Of a DNA stretch of 44,243 nucleotides, positions 8,451-20,288 are shown piece after piece; the stretch's first letter is position 1, and each line of letters opens with the position of its first letter. The notes beneath the pieces were generated by a model. The model saw only the letters and a program-made list of their open reading frames with translations, had not been told where the DNA came from and made no database searches. The stretch lies in assembly GCA_937863225.1 (NCBI GenBank), contig CALMEI010000003.1, forward strand, positions 1 through 44,243, given 5' to 3'. This stretch comes from an uncultured Polaromonas sp. Its GTDB lineage: Bacteria; Pseudomonadota; Gammaproteobacteria; Burkholderiales; Burkholderiaceae_C. A program made the position numbers and the translations under genes.

Positions 8451-9380
8451 CTATGCTTTAAAAGCATTCATAAACTGCCCGTAGCCACTCGGTATTTCAC
8501 CTTTATCATCTATCGTGACATATTCAAAAGCGTTTTCTTGTTCTAACAAAGTCCTGAGTAATTTGTTATTCAGTGCATGACCTGAACGGAAAGCAGAGTA
8601 GCAAGCCAACAATGGTCGTCCTAATAAATATAGGTCACCCATTGCATCTAACATTTTATGTTTAACAAATTCATCACTGTAGCGTAATCCATCTGAATTT
8701 AATACTTTGTAATCGTCCATCACGATGGCATTGTCTAAACCACCCCCAAGTGCCAGACCAATCCCACGCATCATTTCAACATCTTTTGTAAAACAGAAAG
8801 TTCTCGCTCTGGCAATATCATGCTCGTACGAATTTATTCCGATTTCAAAATTCGAAGTTTGGCCAGTTGCATCAACTGCGCTGTGTGCAAATTGAATTTC
8901 AAAATTTAACTTAAATCCATGGTGTGGTTCTAATTTCGCCCACTTCAATGTTGCACCTTCACCTTCCGAGACCATGACCGGTGACGTCACACGTATAAAT
9001 TCTCTAGGGGCTTTTTGTGTCTCAATGCCTGCACGTTTCAATAAAAATACAAAAGTTGATGATGAACCATCTAGAATTGGGATCTCTTCACCTGTGATAT
9101 CTACATACAGATTATCAATCTCTAACCCAGCACAAGCTGACATTAAGTGCTCCACTGTTTGCACTTTAACATCATTAAAAGAAATTGTAGAAGCTAGACG
9201 TGTATCCGTAACTGCTAGTGCAGAAACTTGAATATCGTTGGAATCTTTGATGTCTGTTCGCCGAAAAACGATGCCTGTATTGGGCTGTCCAGGTTTTAAA
9301 GTGATTTCAACACGTTGACCGCTGTGTAATCCCACTCCAACAGTGCGAATTTCTTTCTTAATCGTCTTTTGCTGGAGCAT
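8451..9380 (-). CDS. lpxC: UDP-3-O-acyl-N-acetylglucosamine deacetylase
   Basis: It is the zinc-dependent cytoplasmic deacetylase that catalyses the committed step of lipid A synthesis. It has 309 residues, close to the normal length. The zinc ligands are apparent as H78 (VEHLMSA), H241 and D245 ([10 protein letters not shown]). H268 (SGHALNN) corresponds to the catalytic base histidine. The N-terminal [16 protein letters not shown] is characteristic. It closes the dcw cluster after ftsZ, as in many Proteobacteria, with an 80-base gap that could carry its own promoter. Its presence implies a Gram-negative envelope with lipopolysaccharide. Confidence 0.97.
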   Translation of the reverse strand: MLQQKTIKKEIRTVGVGLHSGQRVEITLKPGQPNTGIVFRRTDIKDSNDIQVSALAVTDTRLASTISFNDVKVQTVEHLMSACAGLEIDNLYVDITGEEIPILDGSSSTFVFLLKRAGIETQKAPREFIRVTSPVMVSEGEGATLKWAKLEPHHGFKLNFEIQFAHSAVDATGQTSNFEIGINSYEHDIARARTFCFTKDVEMMRGIGLALGGGLDNAIVMDDYKVLNSDGLRYSDEFVKHKMLDAMGDLYLLGRPLLACYSAFRSGHALNNKLLRTLLEQENAFEYVTIDDKGEIPSGYGQFMNAFKA

Positions 9381-9460
9381 TTAATTACCAAGTAGTTATT
9401 TCTGTGACAGTAGCCATCCAATTGTAACAACCCATTTCAAACGACATTCTAATGATGCCA

Positions 9461-10693
9461 CTAATCTGCTTGGCGTCTCAGGAAAGCAGGTATCTCAAAG
9501 TCCCCCATACCTCCTGATGACAACGCGTCAACCTTGGCCGCTGCACTTGTTCGATCTGGGTGCTGCCCCCATCCACGTTGTACAGCAGGTGTATCAATGT
9601 TTGTCCAATCATTATTTCCATTGCTAACAGCATTTGTGACATTATTTTTATTTGCATTGTTCGCAAAATAGGATAAACCATCAGTTCCTGTGGCTTTTAC
9701 AATCTCAATTTTTGGTGTAGCCCTGCGGTTATTAGAGCGACTTAAACCAGTAGCCACTACTGTAACACGCAAATCGTCACCTAGTGAATCTTCATATGCA
9801 GTGCCATAAATGACGTGCGCATCTGCCGAGGCGAAAGCTCGGATTGTATTCATAGCGAGTTTTGATTCACTGAGTTTCAATGAGTTCTTGGCGGCAGTGA
9901 TCAATACCAACACACCTTTGGCACCAGATAAATCTATTCCTTCCAATAAAGGACATGCCACTGCTTGTTCTGCCGCAATTCGAGCACGATCTGGTCCGCT
10001 TGCCACAGCAGACCCCATCATGGCTTTACCATTTTCAGCCATGACAGTGCGTATATCTTCAAAATCAGGGTTAACATCTCCGCGAACATTGATAATTTCA
10101 GCAATCCCACCAACTGCATTTTTTAGAACGTCGTTCGCATATGCAAAGGCTTCCGATTGAGTCACATCATCTCCAAGCACTTCCAATAATTTTTCATTCA
10201 ATACGACTATCAGCGAATCCACATTCGCTTCAAGTTCTGCCAACCCAGCGTCAGCATTTGTCATGCGCTTACCACCCTCAAAATCGAAGGGCTTGGTTAC
10301 GACACCAACCGTCAAAATACCCATTTCCTTTGCAACGCGAGCTATGACAGGCGCCGCACCAGTCCCTGTACCGCCACCCATCCCCGCAGTAATGAATAAC
10401 ATGTGTGCGCCGTCAATAGCTTCGCGAATATCATCTAGCGCTAGCTCCGCAGCTTCACGACCTTTCTCTGGCTTGCTACCTGCTCCCAAACCACTGACAC
10501 CTAATTGAATTGTTCTACCAGCAGAACTGGCACTTAATGCTTGTGCATCTGTATTGGCACTGATAAATTCAACACCCTGCACGTGACGAGCAATCATGTG
10601 ATCAACAGCATTGCCGCCTCCGCCACCAACACCAATAACTTTGATTTTGGTGCCCATATTAAATTCTTCAAGTTCAATCATTTCAATTGTCAT
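9461..10693 (-). CDS. ftsZ: Cell division GTPase FtsZ
   Basis: This is the tubulin-like GTPase that forms the Z ring. It has 410 residues from the ATG at 10693, which has a good GGGG ribosome site. A longer in-frame ORF to 10771 has an unconserved, Lys/Asn-rich front and is rejected. The nucleotide-binding motifs are VGGGGGNAVDHM and GGGTGTG (residues 106-112), with the T7 loop region NADAGLAELE. After about residue 330 there is a variable Asn/Thr-rich linker, then the conserved tail DFEIPAFLRRQAD, which binds FtsA and ZipA. The gene lies 123 bases after ftsA, a gap wide enough for a separate promoter, as is known for ftsZ in other bacteria. Confidence 0.98.
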   Translation of the reverse strand: MTIEMIELEEFNMGTKIKVIGVGGGGGNAVDHMIARHVQGVEFISANTDAQALSASSAGRTIQLGVSGLGAGSKPEKGREAAELALDDIREAIDGAHMLFITAGMGGGTGTGAAPVIARVAKEMGILTVGVVTKPFDFEGGKRMTNADAGLAELEANVDSLIVVLNEKLLEVLGDDVTQSEAFAYANDVLKNAVGGIAEIINVRGDVNPDFEDIRTVMAENGKAMMGSAVASGPDRARIAAEQAVACPLLEGIDLSGAKGVLVLITAAKNSLKLSESKLAMNTIRAFASADAHVIYGTAYEDSLGDDLRVTVVATGLSRSNNRRATPKIEIVKATGTDGLSYFANNANKNNVTNAVSNGNNDWTNIDTPAVQRGWGQHPDRTSAAAKVDALSSGGMGDFEIPAFLRRQAD

Positions 10694-10816
10694 GTTATTC
10701 CCCTTTTTATCGCAGTTGCAAAATATTTGTGAATTTCTATTTGTTTTTTTTTCATGAATACGAATCGCCATCGAATATGTGGACTACCGCGTGCCCAATT
10801 TGTAATTTTTTTCATA

Positions 10817-12046
10817 TTAAAAACTCCCCACCAACCAATCTTTGGCCCGATTGAGAGTGTGTTTAAAAGAACCACTCTTATGAGCCACTTTAAGACCTCG
10901 AACTCTAGCTAACCTTGCCTCTTCCAATAGGCCCATTACAGTTGATGCTCGTGCTTGGGCGACCATATCTGATAAAGTTCCAGAATAAAGTGGAATACCC
11001 CGGCGTACCGGTTTTAAGAAAATATCTTCACCCAATTCAATCATTCCAGGCATAACACTTGCACCACCCGTTAAAACGATACCTGACGATAAAACTTCTT
11101 CAAATCCTGTCTCACGTACAACTTGGTGAACTAAAGAAAAAATCTCTTCTACTCGTGGCTCGATAACTCCAGCTAAAGCCTGTTTACTCAAGATTCGCGG
11201 ACCTCTGTCACCCAAACCAGGAACCTCAACTTGCGCTTCAGGGTCAGTTAACAATTGCTTAGCGCAACCACTCGATACTTTTATTTCTTCAGCATCTTTC
11301 GTTGGTGTACGCAATGCCATTGCGATATCACTTGTTATCAAATCTCCTGCAATAGGAATGACAGCAGTATGGCGAATGGCTCCACCAGTGAACACTGAAA
11401 CATCTGTTGTACCAGCACCAATGTCAACTAGAACTACACCTAATTCACGCTCATCTTGTGTCAATACCGATAAGCTAGAAGCCAATGGATTGAGCATTAA
11501 ATGAACGACTTCCAAACCACATCGATGAACACATTTGATGATGTTTTCTGCCGCACTTTGTGCACCTGTAACAATGTGCACCTTCGCTTCGAGACGTATG
11601 CCACTCATACCAATTGGATCTTTAACCTCTTGTCCATCAATCACAAATTCTTGTGATTCAATTAATAGCACTCTTTGATCATTGGAGATATTAATGGCTG
11701 TGGCAGTATCCATAACACGCTTCACATCAGATCGAGTTACTTCCTTATCTTTAATCGCAACCATGCCACTCGAGCTAATGCCACGAATATGGCTTCCTGT
11801 GATTCCCGTATAAATACCAGCAATCTTGCAATCGGCCATCAATTCAGCCTCGCGAAGTGCTTGCTGGATACTTTGTACTGTGGCTTCGATATTTACCACT
11901 ACACCTCTTTTCAAACCATTACTTGGTGAAACACCAAATCCCGCCAATTTCAGTTCACCATTAGACAGAACCTCAGCAACCACAACCATAATTTTGGATG
12001 TACCAATGTCCAGTCCTACAACTATATCTTTGTATTCTTTTGCCAT
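10817..12046 (-). CDS. ftsA: Cell division actin-like ATPase FtsA
   Basis: It tethers FtsZ filaments to the membrane and recruits later divisome proteins. It has 409 residues. Actin-fold signatures are VVGLDIGTSKIMVVVAEV at the start, VLVDIGAGTTDVSVF (phosphate 2) and GIVLTGGASVMPGM. The C-terminal end HTLNRAKDWLVGSF is the amphipathic membrane-targeting helix. It starts 3 bases after the ftsQ stop. Length and motifs are normal. Confidence 0.97.
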   Translation of the reverse strand: MAKEYKDIVVGLDIGTSKIMVVVAEVLSNGELKLAGFGVSPSNGLKRGVVVNIEATVQSIQQALREAELMADCKIAGIYTGITGSHIRGISSSGMVAIKDKEVTRSDVKRVMDTATAINISNDQRVLLIESQEFVIDGQEVKDPIGMSGIRLEAKVHIVTGAQSAAENIIKCVHRCGLEVVHLMLNPLASSLSVLTQDERELGVVLVDIGAGTTDVSVFTGGAIRHTAVIPIAGDLITSDIAMALRTPTKDAEEIKVSSGCAKQLLTDPEAQVEVPGLGDRGPRILSKQALAGVIEPRVEEIFSLVHQVVRETGFEEVLSSGIVLTGGASVMPGMIELGEDIFLKPVRRGIPLYSGTLSDMVAQARASTVMGLLEEARLARVRGLKVAHKSGSFKHTLNRAKDWLVGSF

Positions 12047-12049
12047 AAT

Positions 12050-12847
12050 TTATTTATCGTTAGTCTTGTTTGTATTTGAAGATTCAATCAATGAAACACC
12101 AGACACTTGAATTGCATAACCACTTGGGTACCGAAGATCAACATATTTGATATCTTTTACATTTTTTTCATATTTCTCAGCCACCTTTACTGCCGCATGC
12201 AAAGCCAACTTTGTATTTTGAAATATTTGATCTACATTTCCACGACCCAACTCTAAATGAGTACCATTGGCTAAAAATATGCTCCAATTTCCGCGCGGAC
12301 TTAACTGAATCTTGGAAATATGTGTATTCATAGAGGTGAACATATCTTTCAATTTTTGATACATATTCACAATGAGAATTGATTGCGAATTATTGCCAAC
12401 AAATTTGGGTAATCTACTTATCTCCTCCAATTCATCTGACCCAACGTCGAATAATTCACCATGTACATTTACCAATTTTCTATCATCAAAATCTCCCCAT
12501 ACGCCGATAACCAAATGCTCAGTCAAGCTCACGTTGATTCGATTCGGATAAATTCTTTTTACAGTTGCACTCCTTACCCATGGTAAATTCTCAAATGCAG
12601 ATTTAACAAATCCAAGATTGATATCTAAAATGCCACCTGATAGACTGGGCAATATTGCCTCTCGAATGTTGCTTGTATTTTGATATTTGCTATCTCCCGT
12701 AATAACAATTCCGCGTAAGTCTGCGAATTCAGTTTTGAGATTTTTTGCAAAATAAATTGTCGCCATACCTAAGAACATGACAATCATTCCAGTAACCAAA
12801 TAATTCATTAATTTGATATCTAGCGGTAATTTAATGTTCTTATTCAT
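12050..12847 (-). CDS. ftsQ: Cell division protein FtsQ
   Basis: This is a bitopic membrane protein that links early and late divisome components and binds FtsB and FtsL. It has 265 residues: a short cytoplasmic part, one membrane helix (about 15-33), a POTRA domain (FADLRGIVITGDSKY to INVSLTEHLVIGVWGD) and a beta domain ending near residue 250 with YVDLRYPSGYAIQ. It lies between ddl and ftsA with gaps of 15 and 3 bases. The polar tail after residue 253 (Ser/Asn/Thr/Lys-rich) is unremarkable. Confidence 0.93.
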   Translation of the reverse strand: MNKNIKLPLDIKLMNYLVTGMIVMFLGMATIYFAKNLKTEFADLRGIVITGDSKYQNTSNIREAILPSLSGGILDINLGFVKSAFENLPWVRSATVKRIYPNRINVSLTEHLVIGVWGDFDDRKLVNVHGELFDVGSDELEEISRLPKFVGNNSQSILIVNMYQKLKDMFTSMNTHISKIQLSPRGNWSIFLANGTHLELGRGNVDQIFQNTKLALHAAVKVAEKYEKNVKDIKYVDLRYPSGYAIQVSGVSLIESSNTNKTNDK

Positions 12848-12862
12848 GAACGTCTTTACAAT

Positions 12863-13840
12863 TTAATTATGTTCAATTGGGTAATCTAGCTGTGCAGATT
12901 GCAAAATCCTTAAGCATAAATTTTCAAAATTTATCCCCATGGCAGCAGCTGCCATGGGAAATAATGAATGATTTGTCATACCTGGTGAAGTATTAATTTC
13001 CAATAAATACGGCTTTCTGGATTCTCTATCTATCATGACATCTGCTCTGGCCCAACCTCTACAACCAATTGCAGAGTAAGCCGCCAAAACCATTTTTTTG
13101 ATTTCTTCTTCCTCACCAGTTGGTAATCCGCTAGGCACCATATACTTGGTGTCATTCGTAAAATATTTATTCTGGTAATCGTAGTTACTGTCTGGTGCAA
13201 TTATTCGGATAACCGGTAATGCAATCGTGTTTTTGGCTTTATGTATTGAATCCGACCTATCAAGTATTGAGCAAGTAACTTCGTCACCACTGATATATTG
13301 TTCACATAAAACCAAATTATCTTGACGTGAAGCCACCTCAAATGCCAATTGACACTGTGACAACTGGGTAACTTTGGTTAACCCGATTGTCGAACCTTCT
13401 CTTGCTGGCTTTACAATCATTACATTACCCATTGTTTCAAAAACTTTCTCAGTTTCTTCTACGCTGTTAACTTCCTGCCAACGTGGTGTTGAGAGACCCA
13501 TTGAGCGCCAAATACTTTTGGTTATGGCTTTATTCATAGCGACGCTTGATGAAAGTACCCCAGACCCGGTATACGGAATCCCCATCAACTCTAATGCACC
13601 TTGAATTGTTCCGTCTTCACCATAGCGACCGTGTAGCGCAATAAAACAGACATCATAATTTTCTGTTTTTAAATTAAATACTGATTTTTTTGCCGGGTCA
13701 AAAGCGTGAGCTTGTATCCCAAGAGAAGTCAATGCCTTCACCACTGCCTCTCCGGACATTAATGAGACCTCTCTCTCTGCAGAACGTCCGCCCATTAAAA
13801 CAGCAACCTTACCAATCATATTTGAATAATTTTTATTCAT
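12863..13840 (-). CDS. ddl: D-alanine--D-alanine ligase
   Basis: It joins two D-alanines with ATP to make the dipeptide that MurF adds to the UDP-muramyl tripeptide. It has 325 residues with an ATP-grasp fold. The N-terminal [21 protein letters not shown], the middle [27 protein letters not shown] and the C-terminal [18 protein letters not shown] with metal-binding Glu and Asn are typical. It lies between murC (12-base gap) and ftsQ (15-base gap), the ddlB position of the dcw cluster. A 20-30 residue region around [15 protein letters not shown] is slightly longer than usual but keeps the frame. Confidence 0.96.
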   Translation of the reverse strand: MNKNYSNMIGKVAVLMGGRSAEREVSLMSGEAVVKALTSLGIQAHAFDPAKKSVFNLKTENYDVCFIALHGRYGEDGTIQGALELMGIPYTGSGVLSSSVAMNKAITKSIWRSMGLSTPRWQEVNSVEETEKVFETMGNVMIVKPAREGSTIGLTKVTQLSQCQLAFEVASRQDNLVLCEQYISGDEVTCSILDRSDSIHKAKNTIALPVIRIIAPDSNYDYQNKYFTNDTKYMVPSGLPTGEEEEIKKMVLAAYSAIGCRGWARADVMIDRESRKPYLLEINTSPGMTNHSLFPMAAAAMGINFENLCLRILQSAQLDYPIEHN

Positions 13841-13852
13841 TTGCTCGGTCCA

Positions 13853-15274
13853 TTACGTTTTGAGATTTTGACTATAACAACTTGCAGCGTCGACAAGTTG
13901 TTTGGGGACCATACCGATCGAGCCAGCACCCATGCATAGAACCACATCACCATCTTGCACAATATTCAAAATTGCGTCAGGCATTTCTTGAATTGAATCT
14001 ACAAAAAATGGATCTACCTTTCCCGTCAATCTAATCGCCCGGGTTAAAGCTCGCCCATCGGCACCAGATATTTTTAACTCACCGGCTGCATAAACTTCTG
14101 CCAACAGAACAACGTCAACAGTTGATATTACTTTAATAAAATCCTCGAAACAGTCACGCGTTCGACTGTATCGATGAGGTTGAAATGCCAACACCAATCT
14201 ACGATTTGGGAAAGCACCTCTTGCAGCCGAAATAGTGGCACTCATTTCTACGGGATGATGACCATAATCATCAATGATTGTGAACGCTCCTCCGCTTGGT
14301 ATCACATGTGTTCCATAGTTCTGGAATCGACGATCTACACCTTTGAATTGAGATAACGCACTTTGTACAGATTCAATCTTAATGCCAAGTTCTAATGCCA
14401 CTGCGATTGCAGCCAACGCGTTCAATACGTTATGTTGTCCAGGTAAATTTAATTCAACTTTAAATTCATCGCCCTCATTTTTATCTCGACAGATGACTGT
14501 GAAATGCATTTTTCCATCAGATGCAATAATATCTTTTGCACTGATGTCAGCATCGTCTGATAAACCATAACTAACTACAGGTCGTTCGATTTTGCGAGCG
14601 ATTTCCCTTACAGCTTCATTGTCAATACAAAGTATAGCCGCACCATAAAAGGGCATTTTATGTAGAAATTCAATGAATGCATTTTTCAAATTATCAAAAT
14701 TCTGACCATATGTCTCCATGTGGTCTGCGTCGATATTCGTAACGACTGACATAGTAGGTAAAAGTTTCAAGAAAGATGCATCTGATTCATCTGCCTCCAC
14801 TACTATGTAATCACCAGAACCCAACCTTGCATTAGCATCTGCGCTGTTTAAACGACCTCCAATTACAAATGTTGGATCCAACCCTGCATCTGCCAATATG
14901 CTTGCCACCAAACTTGTAGTGGTGGTTTTTCCATGTGTACCTGAAATTGCTATTCCCTTTTTCATTCGCATCAACTCAGCAAGCATTACTGCTCTCGGAA
15001 CTACAGGAATGTGTCTACTTCTTGCTGCTATGACTTCAGGATTACTCTCTGTCACGGCTGTTGATGTCACAACGACGTCGGCGTGCAGCAAATTGTTTGC
15101 ATCATGACCGACATAAGTCTTAATCTTCAAGTTAGTTAATCTTTGCAAAGTAACACTCGAACTGATATCTGACCCACTAACAATGTATCCAGAGTTATGC
15201 AGAACCTCAGCAATTCCTGACATGCCAGCACCACCGATTCCAATAAAATGAATATGACGAATAACATGTTTCAT
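13853..15274 (-). CDS. murC: UDP-N-acetylmuramate--L-alanine ligase
   Basis: It adds L-alanine to UDP-MurNAc using ATP, the first amino acid step in cytoplasmic peptidoglycan synthesis. It has 473 residues from [18 protein letters not shown]. The ATP loop is [11 protein letters not shown]. Substrate and metal motifs include [22 protein letters not shown] and the C-terminal [10 protein letters not shown] chose the ATG at 15274 because it forms a 4-base ATGA overlap with the murG stop; another ATG lies three codons upstream at 15283. The length is normal. Confidence 0.96.
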   Translation of the reverse strand: MKHVIRHIHFIGIGGAGMSGIAEVLHNSGYIVSGSDISSSVTLQRLTNLKIKTYVGHDANNLLHADVVVTSTAVTESNPEVIAARSRHIPVVPRAVMLAELMRMKKGIAISGTHGKTTTTSLVASILADAGLDPTFVIGGRLNSADANARLGSGDYIVVEADESDASFLKLLPTMSVVTNIDADHMETYGQNFDNLKNAFIEFLHKMPFYGAAILCIDNEAVREIARKIERPVVSYGLSDDADISAKDIIASDGKMHFTVICRDKNEGDEFKVELNLPGQHNVLNALAAIAVALELGIKIESVQSALSQFKGVDRRFQNYGTHVIPSGGAFTIIDDYGHHPVEMSATISAARGAFPNRRLVLAFQPHRYSRTRDCFEDFIKVISTVDVVLLAEVYAAGELKISGADGRALTRAIRLTGKVDPFFVDSIQEMPDAILNIVQDGDVVLCMGAGSIGMVPKQLVDAASCYSQNLKT

Positions 15275-16350
15275 GCTATACATTCCTCACACGCATCACA
15301 GATAAGATCAACCGCTTCAGATTTATGCAATTTTTTTGATTGAGTAGCCATTTTTTGTAACTTATTACGATCTGTGCCCTGTAGGATTTGTGCAAGCCCC
15401 TCAGGCGTTAAGGATTTTTGTGGCTCCAACCAAGCTGCCCCAAGATCAACCAAATATTGGGCATTTTTAGTTTGATGGTCATCTACCGCCAAAGGCAATG
15501 GGACAAATAAAGCAGCGACTCCAACCGCTGCTATTTCTGTAACAGTGCTCGCGCCAGATCGACAAATTACCAAATCAGCATTTGAATATTCATCGGCTAC
15601 ATTTTGTATGAAAGGTATGACCGAAGCATCAATCTTATTTTCTTGATAAGCTTTCCGTAATTTATCAACATGCGCTACACCACTCTGATGCACTAAATTT
15701 GGCATCTTGTCTTTGGTCAATAACACCACTGTGTTTGGAATTAAATCGTTTAAAAAACTTGCGCCTAAACTACCGCCAAGGATCAATAAATTTAATGGTC
15801 CTTGACGATTTGCATATCTCACTTCTGGATTCTCAATTATCAAGAATTCACTGCGCAATGGATTACCAATCCACAATGCATCTTTTATTACATGCGGGAA
15901 TGCCGTGAATGACTTGGTTGCGAAAAATGACAAAATTTTATTGCTAAGACCGGCTACAGAATTTTGTTCATGGATGAAGAATGCTTTGCGCATGATGTAT
16001 GCCACAATCCCCGCTGGGAAAGTAACATAACCACCAAAGCAAACCAAGACATCGGGTTTAGATTTTCTAATTTCTCTTAAAGTTTGCCACAATGCAATCA
16101 ATAATCTCCAAGGTAACTTAAACCAAATCAGAATACCCTTGCCACGTAGACCTGAAAACTCGATTCCATGAAATTCAATATTATTTTGTGGGACTATTAT
16201 TGATTCCATACCCTTCAAAGTACCTAGCCAAACGACATTCCAACCTTTCATTTTGAGCGTTTGTGCGACTGCTAATCCTGGGAAAATATGGCCGCCTGTT
16301 CCTCCAGCAACTATCATCGCAGTCTTACCCGATTTTGCAAGAATTGTCAT
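15271..16350 (-). CDS. murG: Lipid II synthase MurG (GlcNAc transferase)
   Basis: It is the peripheral inner-membrane glycosyltransferase that transfers GlcNAc from UDP-GlcNAc to lipid I, making lipid II. It has 359 residues, GT28 family. The N-terminal [16 protein letters not shown] loop, the CFGGYVTFP motif, the [14 protein letters not shown] phosphate loop and the C-terminal [17 protein letters not shown] with [14 protein letters not shown] are all present. It overlaps ftsW upstream and murC downstream by 4 bases each, so the three are translationally coupled. Confidence 0.97.
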   Translation of the reverse strand: MTILAKSGKTAMIVAGGTGGHIFPGLAVAQTLKMKGWNVVWLGTLKGMESIIVPQNNIEFHGIEFSGLRGKGILIWFKLPWRLLIALWQTLREIRKSKPDVLVCFGGYVTFPAGIVAYIMRKAFFIHEQNSVAGLSNKILSFFATKSFTAFPHVIKDALWIGNPLRSEFLIIENPEVRYANRQGPLNLLILGGSLGASFLNDLIPNTVVLLTKDKMPNLVHQSGVAHVDKLRKAYQENKIDASVIPFIQNVADEYSNADLVICRSGASTVTEIAAVGVAALFVPLPLAVDDHQTKNAQYLVDLGAAWLEPQKSLTPEGLAQILQGTDRNKLQKMATQSKKLHKSEAVDLICDACEECIA

Positions 16351-17597
16351 TCTCGACCCCCTTGCATTAGTACTTTATTTTCATAATCAATACGCAGAAC
16401 TATTGCCATCACCAAAGTATTTATGAGAATAGCTGAACCTCCATAACTCATGAAAGGCAAGGTCAGACCTTTGGTTGGTAGTGCCCCTAAATTCACACCA
16501 ATGTTTATAAATGCTTGAAAACCCAGCCACACAGCAACTCCCTGCGCCAACAATCCTGCAAATATGCGATCCAAAGTAATAGCTTGTCGTCCAATGTGCA
16601 TAATTCGCCTTGTGAGCCAGACAAAAATGCCGATTACCAACACCACACCAACGAGTCCAAATTCTTCGCCAATAACTGCTAGCAAGAAATCTGTATGAGC
16701 TTCTGGTAACCAGTGTAATTTTTCTACACTACCACCCAAACCAACCCCAACTACCTCACCACGCCCAAACGCAATCAATGAATGTGTAAGTTGATAGCCT
16801 TTCCCTAATGCATGGTCTGGATTCCACGGATCCAGGTATGCAAATATGCGCTCTCTACGGAAAGTACTGAAATAAATGATTGATGCAAAAACTGAGACCA
16901 TGATTGCCGCCATCAGAAAGAACATCCGCGCGTTCACGCCACCTAAAAACAAAATGCCCATAGCTATTACAGCAACAACCATAAACGCACCCATATCTGG
17001 TTGAGCTAACAATAACAATCCGACCACTAATACTGCTACAGCAATTGGAAGAACTGCCACAAAAAATCTCTCTTTGATTTCCATTTTTCGGACCATATAG
17101 TCTGATACATATAAGAGCATAGAAAATTTAACTAGCTCAGAAGGTTGAAAACTAATAAATCCCAGAGGTATCCAGCGTCTTGCGCCATTTACAACTCGAC
17201 CAATTGGTGGAATCAACACTGCAATTAGCAAAACAAGGGAAAGTATGAATAACCAAGGTGCTATTCTTTCCCAAACGGTTATCGGAATTTGATAAGCAAT
17301 ATATGCAATGAATCCAGCAATAGTGATGTACATCGCATGACGGTTTGCAAAATATGAACCTGTTAATTTGCCAAATTTTGGGTTATCGGGCATCGCAATT
17401 GAAGCAGAATACACCATAACCAATCCCCAGGTTAATAGTCCTAAAGTTACCCAAATAAGTGAGGCATCGATTTTGGTAATGGCTTGAACACCATTAAACC
17501 TTTTAGATTCATTTCCCGAAATCCGATTTCGAAGAACATCCCAGTTCAGTGGATTAAGTCTGGTGAAGCCTGCAATTGAGCGACCAAATGTATTCAT
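16347..17597 (-). CDS. ftsW: Septal SEDS peptidoglycan polymerase FtsW
   Basis: It polymerises lipid II at the septum together with FtsI. It has 416 residues with about ten membrane segments after a soluble N-terminal stretch of about 45 residues. Signatures are [67 protein letters not shown] and [14 protein letters not shown]. The start overlaps the murD stop as ATGA. Together with rodA at 2715-3869 the window holds both SEDS polymerases, for division and for elongation. Confidence 0.96.
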   Translation of the reverse strand: MNTFGRSIAGFTRLNPLNWDVLRNRISGNESKRFNGVQAITKIDASLIWVTLGLLTWGLVMVYSASIAMPDNPKFGKLTGSYFANRHAMYITIAGFIAYIAYQIPITVWERIAPWLFILSLVLLIAVLIPPIGRVVNGARRWIPLGFISFQPSELVKFSMLLYVSDYMVRKMEIKERFFVAVLPIAVAVLVVGLLLLAQPDMGAFMVVAVIAMGILFLGGVNARMFFLMAAIMVSVFASIIYFSTFRRERIFAYLDPWNPDHALGKGYQLTHSLIAFGRGEVVGVGLGGSVEKLHWLPEAHTDFLLAVIGEEFGLVGVVLVIGIFVWLTRRIMHIGRQAITLDRIFAGLLAQGVAVWLGFQAFINIGVNLGALPTKGLTLPFMSYGGSAILINTLVMAIVLRIDYENKVLMQGGRE

Positions 17598-19102
17598 GAA
17601 CTTTCCTTTTGGGGCGTAAGCTCCGCAAGAAGTTTTACTTGATTTATAAAAACTTGTGCACGATGTTCATAATTTACGAACATGTCTAAGCTCGCACAGG
17701 CTGGTGACAAAAGAACCAGGTCACCAGCCTGCGCTTGATCTTTAGCAACACTAACAACGTTTGGCATATCTGATGCAACAATAATCGGTATGCCTGCTGA
17801 AGTTAAAAACCCTTTAATTAAATTTTTATCTTTTCCAAAAACAATTAGTGCTCGCACATGCTTAACAATTGGATCCAATAGAGGCGTGAAACTTTGACCT
17901 TTTGAATCTCCACCAAGAATAAGAATAATATTCTTGTCTTTACCCAGACCGTTCAGCGCTGCAACGGTTGCCCCGACATTAGTACCTTTACTATCGTCAA
18001 TGTACTCAACTCCATTCACAAAACCGATTGACTCAACTCGATGCGGTTCGCCATGGTATTCTCGAATAGCAAATAACATTGGAGCAAGATTACAGCCAGT
18101 CATTTCAGCAAGCGCTAATGCTGCTAAAGCATTGGAAGCATTGTGTTCGCCACGAATTTGCAAAGCGTCTATTGGCATCAATCGCTGTAATGTAACTTCT
18201 GGTTCTTTGGTATTTTTTTTGTTTTTAATGCCAGTATCTTCAGCGGAAGTGCATTTCACTAACCAAGTTACATTATCAATAAGATCTAATCCGTAATCGC
18301 CAATGTGTGAAGGCGCATCTGTTCCAAAAGTCACATGTTGGTTTACATTTTTATTGGTTAGCGCTTTTGATTGCGCTAGTTGCATCACAAGTTCATCATT
18401 TCTATTCAGCAAAATTTTTGAGTTCTTACCAAATACATTCAATTTTGCTCGAGCATAGGCATCAATATCCCCATGCCAATCAACGTGATCTTGGGTAATA
18501 TTTAGAATCACCCCAGCCTTTGGTTCAAAACAATCTACATCATTTAATTGAAAACTGCTCAACTCAAGCACCCAGACTTCTGGTAATTTGCCTTGATCCA
18601 AACACTCACTCAATTTGTCAAGCATGCTTGGTCCAATATTTCCTGCTACAACAACGGACTTCCCAGCACGTTGAATAAGCCTTCCCGTCAAGGAAGTAAC
18701 TGTCGTTTTCCCATTAGTTCCAGTAATCGCCAGAACTTGAGGAGAATAAAAATTCGATATTTTTAGAGATGCCAGTGCTTGTGAAAAAAGACACAACTCA
18801 CCGCTCACTATGGCACCAGCGGTACGAGCAGCTTTGAGTATTTCAATCAAATCTGTAGGTTTTATACCAGGACTAACTAACAATAAATCAACGTTTTTAT
18901 CGGCTATCAAATTAGGAGAGAAATTTCCAATCAAAACACATACTGATGACAAATTTTTGGTCATAGCATCAATATTCGGCGGGTTCATACGTGAATCAAT
19001 TACTGTGACGTTGGCACCGAGACGGACGCACCAACGCACCATAGCCAGGCCAGACACACCTAAGCCAAGAACTAGAATATTTTTTCCTTGTAGGGTCTGC
19101 AT
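17594..19102 (-). CDS. murD: UDP-N-acetylmuramoylalanine--D-glutamate ligase
   Basis: It adds D-glutamate to UDP-MurNAc-L-Ala with ATP. It has 502 residues, somewhat longer than the E. coli enzyme (about 440). An N-terminal Rossmann domain ([17 protein letters not shown]) is followed by the ATP loop [13 protein letters not shown], the ELSSFQL motif, [28 protein letters not shown] and [21 protein letters not shown]. The extra length includes a polar insertion around [20 protein letters not shown], between the central and substrate regions. It overlaps ftsW by 4 bases and starts 7 bases after mraY. Confidence 0.96.
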   Translation of the reverse strand: MQTLQGKNILVLGLGVSGLAMVRWCVRLGANVTVIDSRMNPPNIDAMTKNLSSVCVLIGNFSPNLIADKNVDLLLVSPGIKPTDLIEILKAARTAGAIVSGELCLFSQALASLKISNFYSPQVLAITGTNGKTTVTSLTGRLIQRAGKSVVVAGNIGPSMLDKLSECLDQGKLPEVWVLELSSFQLNDVDCFEPKAGVILNITQDHVDWHGDIDAYARAKLNVFGKNSKILLNRNDELVMQLAQSKALTNKNVNQHVTFGTDAPSHIGDYGLDLIDNVTWLVKCTSAEDTGIKNKKNTKEPEVTLQRLMPIDALQIRGEHNASNALAALALAEMTGCNLAPMLFAIREYHGEPHRVESIGFVNGVEYIDDSKGTNVGATVAALNGLGKDKNIILILGGDSKGQSFTPLLDPIVKHVRALIVFGKDKNLIKGFLTSAGIPIIVASDMPNVVSVAKDQAQAGDLVLLSPACASLDMFVNYEHRAQVFINQVKLLAELTPQKESS

Positions 19103-19109
19103 TTAAACT

Positions 19110-20288
19110 CTACCTCAGCTTCAAGGTTGATATACCGATTAAACACAACAACATTGTGATGATCCAAAATCGAACAACAACTTGAGTCTCTTTCCAACCA
19201 CTTTTTTCAAAATGATGATGCAGTGGCGCCATTTTGAATAAGCGTTTACCTGTACCGAATTTTTTCTTCGTGAATTTAAAGTAACTGACTTGCAGAATTA
19301 CTGAAAACGTTTCTGCAACAAATATTCCGCCCATGATGAATAAAACAATCTCTTGCCGAACAATGACTGCGATCGTTCCCAATGCTGCACCCAATGCCAA
19401 CGCGCCTACATCTCCCATGAATATTTGCGCTGGATATGTGTTAAACCAAAGAAATGCCAAACCGGATCCAGCCATTGCTGCACAAAAAATCAACAATTCA
19501 CCCGATCCGGGAATATGAGGAAAAAACAAATATTTTGCAAATACAGTACTACCAGTTACATAAGCAAAAATTCCCAAAGACGAACCAACCATAACCACGG
19601 GCATAATTGCCAACCCATCTAAACCATCCGTCAAATTCACCGCATTACTCGTACCGACAATGACTAAATATGTGAGCATCACAAAACCAAATACGCCAAG
19701 TGGATAGCTCACAGCTTTAGCAAATGGGACTTGCAAATCTGCTTTGGGTGGCAGATTCACATCAAAACCTGATTGGATCCATTTGAAGAAAAGTTCCAGT
19801 ACACGAATATTTGAATTTTCTGAAATACTAAAAACCAAATATAAGGCTGCCAGTATTCCAATAAGTGATTGCCAAAAAAACTTTTCCCGAGAGCGCATTC
19901 CTTCCGGATCTTTGTGCACTACTTTACGCCAATCATCAACCCAACCAATCGCACCGAATCCTAGAGTCACAATTATGACTATCCATATAAACCGATTACT
20001 TAGATCAGCCCATAAAAGCGTTGAAAATGCGATTGCCATCAGTATCAAGACTCCGCCCATAGTTGGTGTCCCGCTTTTAACCAAATGCGTATCCATTCCA
20101 TAACTTCTAACTTGCTGACCAATTCTCAATGCACGCAAACGTTCAATAACAAATGGCCCAACAATTAAACCTATCAATAAAGCAGTTACTGCTGCCATCA
20201 CAGCTCGAAAAGTAATGTACTGAAATACCCGAAAAAATCCATATTCGGGTGAAAGTGTTTGCAACCATTGAGCTAAGCTAAGAAGCAT
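19110..20288 (-). CDS. mraY: Phospho-N-acetylmuramoyl-pentapeptide transferase
   Basis: It transfers phospho-MurNAc-pentapeptide to undecaprenyl phosphate, forming lipid I. It is an integral membrane enzyme of 392 residues. Conserved cytoplasmic loops are visible: [58 protein letters not shown] and [15 protein letters not shown]. The start [24 protein letters not shown] is conserved in betaproteobacteria, so I chose the ATG at 20288 rather than the one at 20297. The gene overlaps the end of murF by 11 bases. Confidence 0.96.
   Translation of the reverse strand: MLLSLAQWLQTLSPEYGFFRVFQYITFRAVMAAVTALLIGLIVGPFVIERLRALRIGQQVRSYGMDTHLVKSGTPTMGGVLILMAIAFSTLLWADLSNRFIWIVIIVTLGFGAIGWVDDWRKVVHKDPEGMRSREKFFWQSLIGILAALYLVFSISENSNIRVLELFFKWIQSGFDVNLPPKADLQVPFAKAVSYPLGVFGFVMLTYLVIVGTSNAVNLTDGLDGLAIMPVVMVGSSLGIFAYVTGSTVFAKYLFFPHIPGSGELLIFCAAMAGSGLAFLWFNTYPAQIFMGDVGALALGAALGTIAVIVRQEIVLFIMGGIFVAETFSVILQVSYFKFTKKKFGTGKRLFKMAPLHHHFEKSGWKETQVVVRFWIITMLLCLIGISTLKLR

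Noticed and set aside
10694-10816. N-terminal extension of FtsZ or a small gene in the ftsA-ftsZ gap
   Set aside because: The extension is unconserved and the ATG at 10693 has a good ribosome site. No independent ORF with a credible start is seen in the gap.
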